Assembly (NCBI GenBank): GCA_946530775.1 | Contig: CAMNAH010000017.1 | Location: 1-12,737, forward strand | From: an uncultured Coriobacteriales bacterium | GTDB taxonomy: Bacteria > Actinomycetota > Coriobacteriia > Coriobacteriales > Atopobiaceae | DNA: 12,737 bases | Direction: 5' to 3' | In this document: positions 12,473 through 12,737 of the stretch, piece after piece | Layout of the letters: every line of letters begins with the position of its first letter | Numbering within the stretch: the first letter of the stretch is position 1 | Notes under the pieces: generated by a model | The model's database searches: none | Seen by the model: the letters and a program-made list of their open reading frames with translations, nothing else | What the model was told of the DNA's origin: nothing | Translations under genes and position numbers: made by a program

Positions 12473-12737
12473 ATGAACGTTCTGGTTATCAACGCAGGCT
12501 CTTCCTCGCTCAAGTTCCAGCTTCTCGACGTCGACACCCGCGAGGTGTACGCCAAGGGCAACTGCGAGCGCATCGGCATCGACGGCTCGTTCGTGGGCTA
12601 CGAGTCCATCGCGACGGACGGCAAGCAGAAGATCGAGGCTCCGCTGCCCGATCACAAGACCGCCATGCAGTACGTCATCGATATCATCAACGCCACCGGC
12701 AAGGACTTCATCGGCATCGGCCACCGCGTCGTTCAGG
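12473..12737 (+). CDS. ackA: Acetate kinase, 3' end cut off by window
   Basis: Only the first 88 codons are present. Acetate kinase interconverts acetyl phosphate plus ADP and acetate plus ATP, giving ATP in fermentation. The N-terminal phosphate-binding signature VLVINAGSSSLKFQL is exact for the family, and the fragment ends in GIGHRVVQ, where the family has the GHRVVHGG substrate loop. The start has AAGGAG (12463-12468) 4 nt upstream. The phosphotransacetylase gene that often precedes ackA is not next to it here; the upstream neighbour is a HIT gene, so ackA is either alone or followed by other genes beyond the window. Confidence 0.97.
   Translation, partial: MNVLVINAGSSSLKFQLLDVDTREVYAKGNCERIGIDGSFVGYESIATDGKQKIEAPLPDHKTAMQYVIDIINATGKDFIGIGHRVVQ

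Noticed and set aside
1..12737. Defence island, toxin-antitoxin or prophage
   Set aside because: All confidently identified genes are housekeeping or metabolic. No nuclease-helicase pair, reverse transcriptase, integrase or small toxin-antitoxin pair was found on either strand.

Overview
The window is a gene-dense, GC-rich stretch of bacterial chromosome. It holds 16 protein-coding genes or gene remnants, two of them cut by the window edges, and no rRNA, tRNA, CRISPR array, integrase or transposase that I can see. The gene content (acyl-ACP thioesterase, man-family PTS IIB, YugP-type peptidase, acetate kinase, a single-membrane-style lipoprotein) and the Ctc/Gag-rich codon use suggest a fermentative, anaerobic gut or oral actinobacterium of the Coriobacteriia (Collinsella/Olsenella-like). 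That placement is my inference from protein resemblance and was not tested by a search.

Layout. Left plus-strand block (2-4067): 3' part of thrS; a small repeat protein ending in an EF-hand-like loop, followed by a strong Rho-independent terminator; a short protein resembling part of a Cys/Met-metabolism PLP enzyme but lacking the catalytic lysine; an orphan mannose-family PTS IIB; a HAD phosphatase; and a lipoprotein. Minus-strand operon (6924 down to 4064): acyl-ACP thioesterase, single-pass membrane protein of unknown function, thyA, folA. These are packed with 2-14 nt gaps, so dTMP synthesis and dihydrofolate regeneration are coupled. It meets the lipoprotein gene tail to tail at a shared CTAG.

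The middle (6925-7560) is the most unusual part. A perfect 83-bp tandem duplication covers the putative promoter and first codons of a branched-chain amino-acid exporter gene. The rest of that gene looks like the N-terminus of AzlC joined in frame to the C-terminus of AzlD. Both the duplication and the fusion point to local rearrangement and probable loss of function. The remnant overlaps, tail to tail, a minus-strand diacylglycerol/lipid kinase gene.

Right plus-strand block (8548-12737): RNase D, YugP-like membrane zinc peptidase, xseA, xseB, a HIT/HINT-family hydrolase and the start of ackA. From yugP to the HIT gene the genes touch or overlap (TAATG, ATGAGTGA), so they are probably co-transcribed; ackA has its own leader and a candidate promoter. 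This is mostly housekeeping nucleic-acid and central metabolism. I found no convincing new defence or mobile system. The items most worth a second look are the rearranged azl locus, the repeat/EF-hand protein and the PLP-enzyme-derived small protein.
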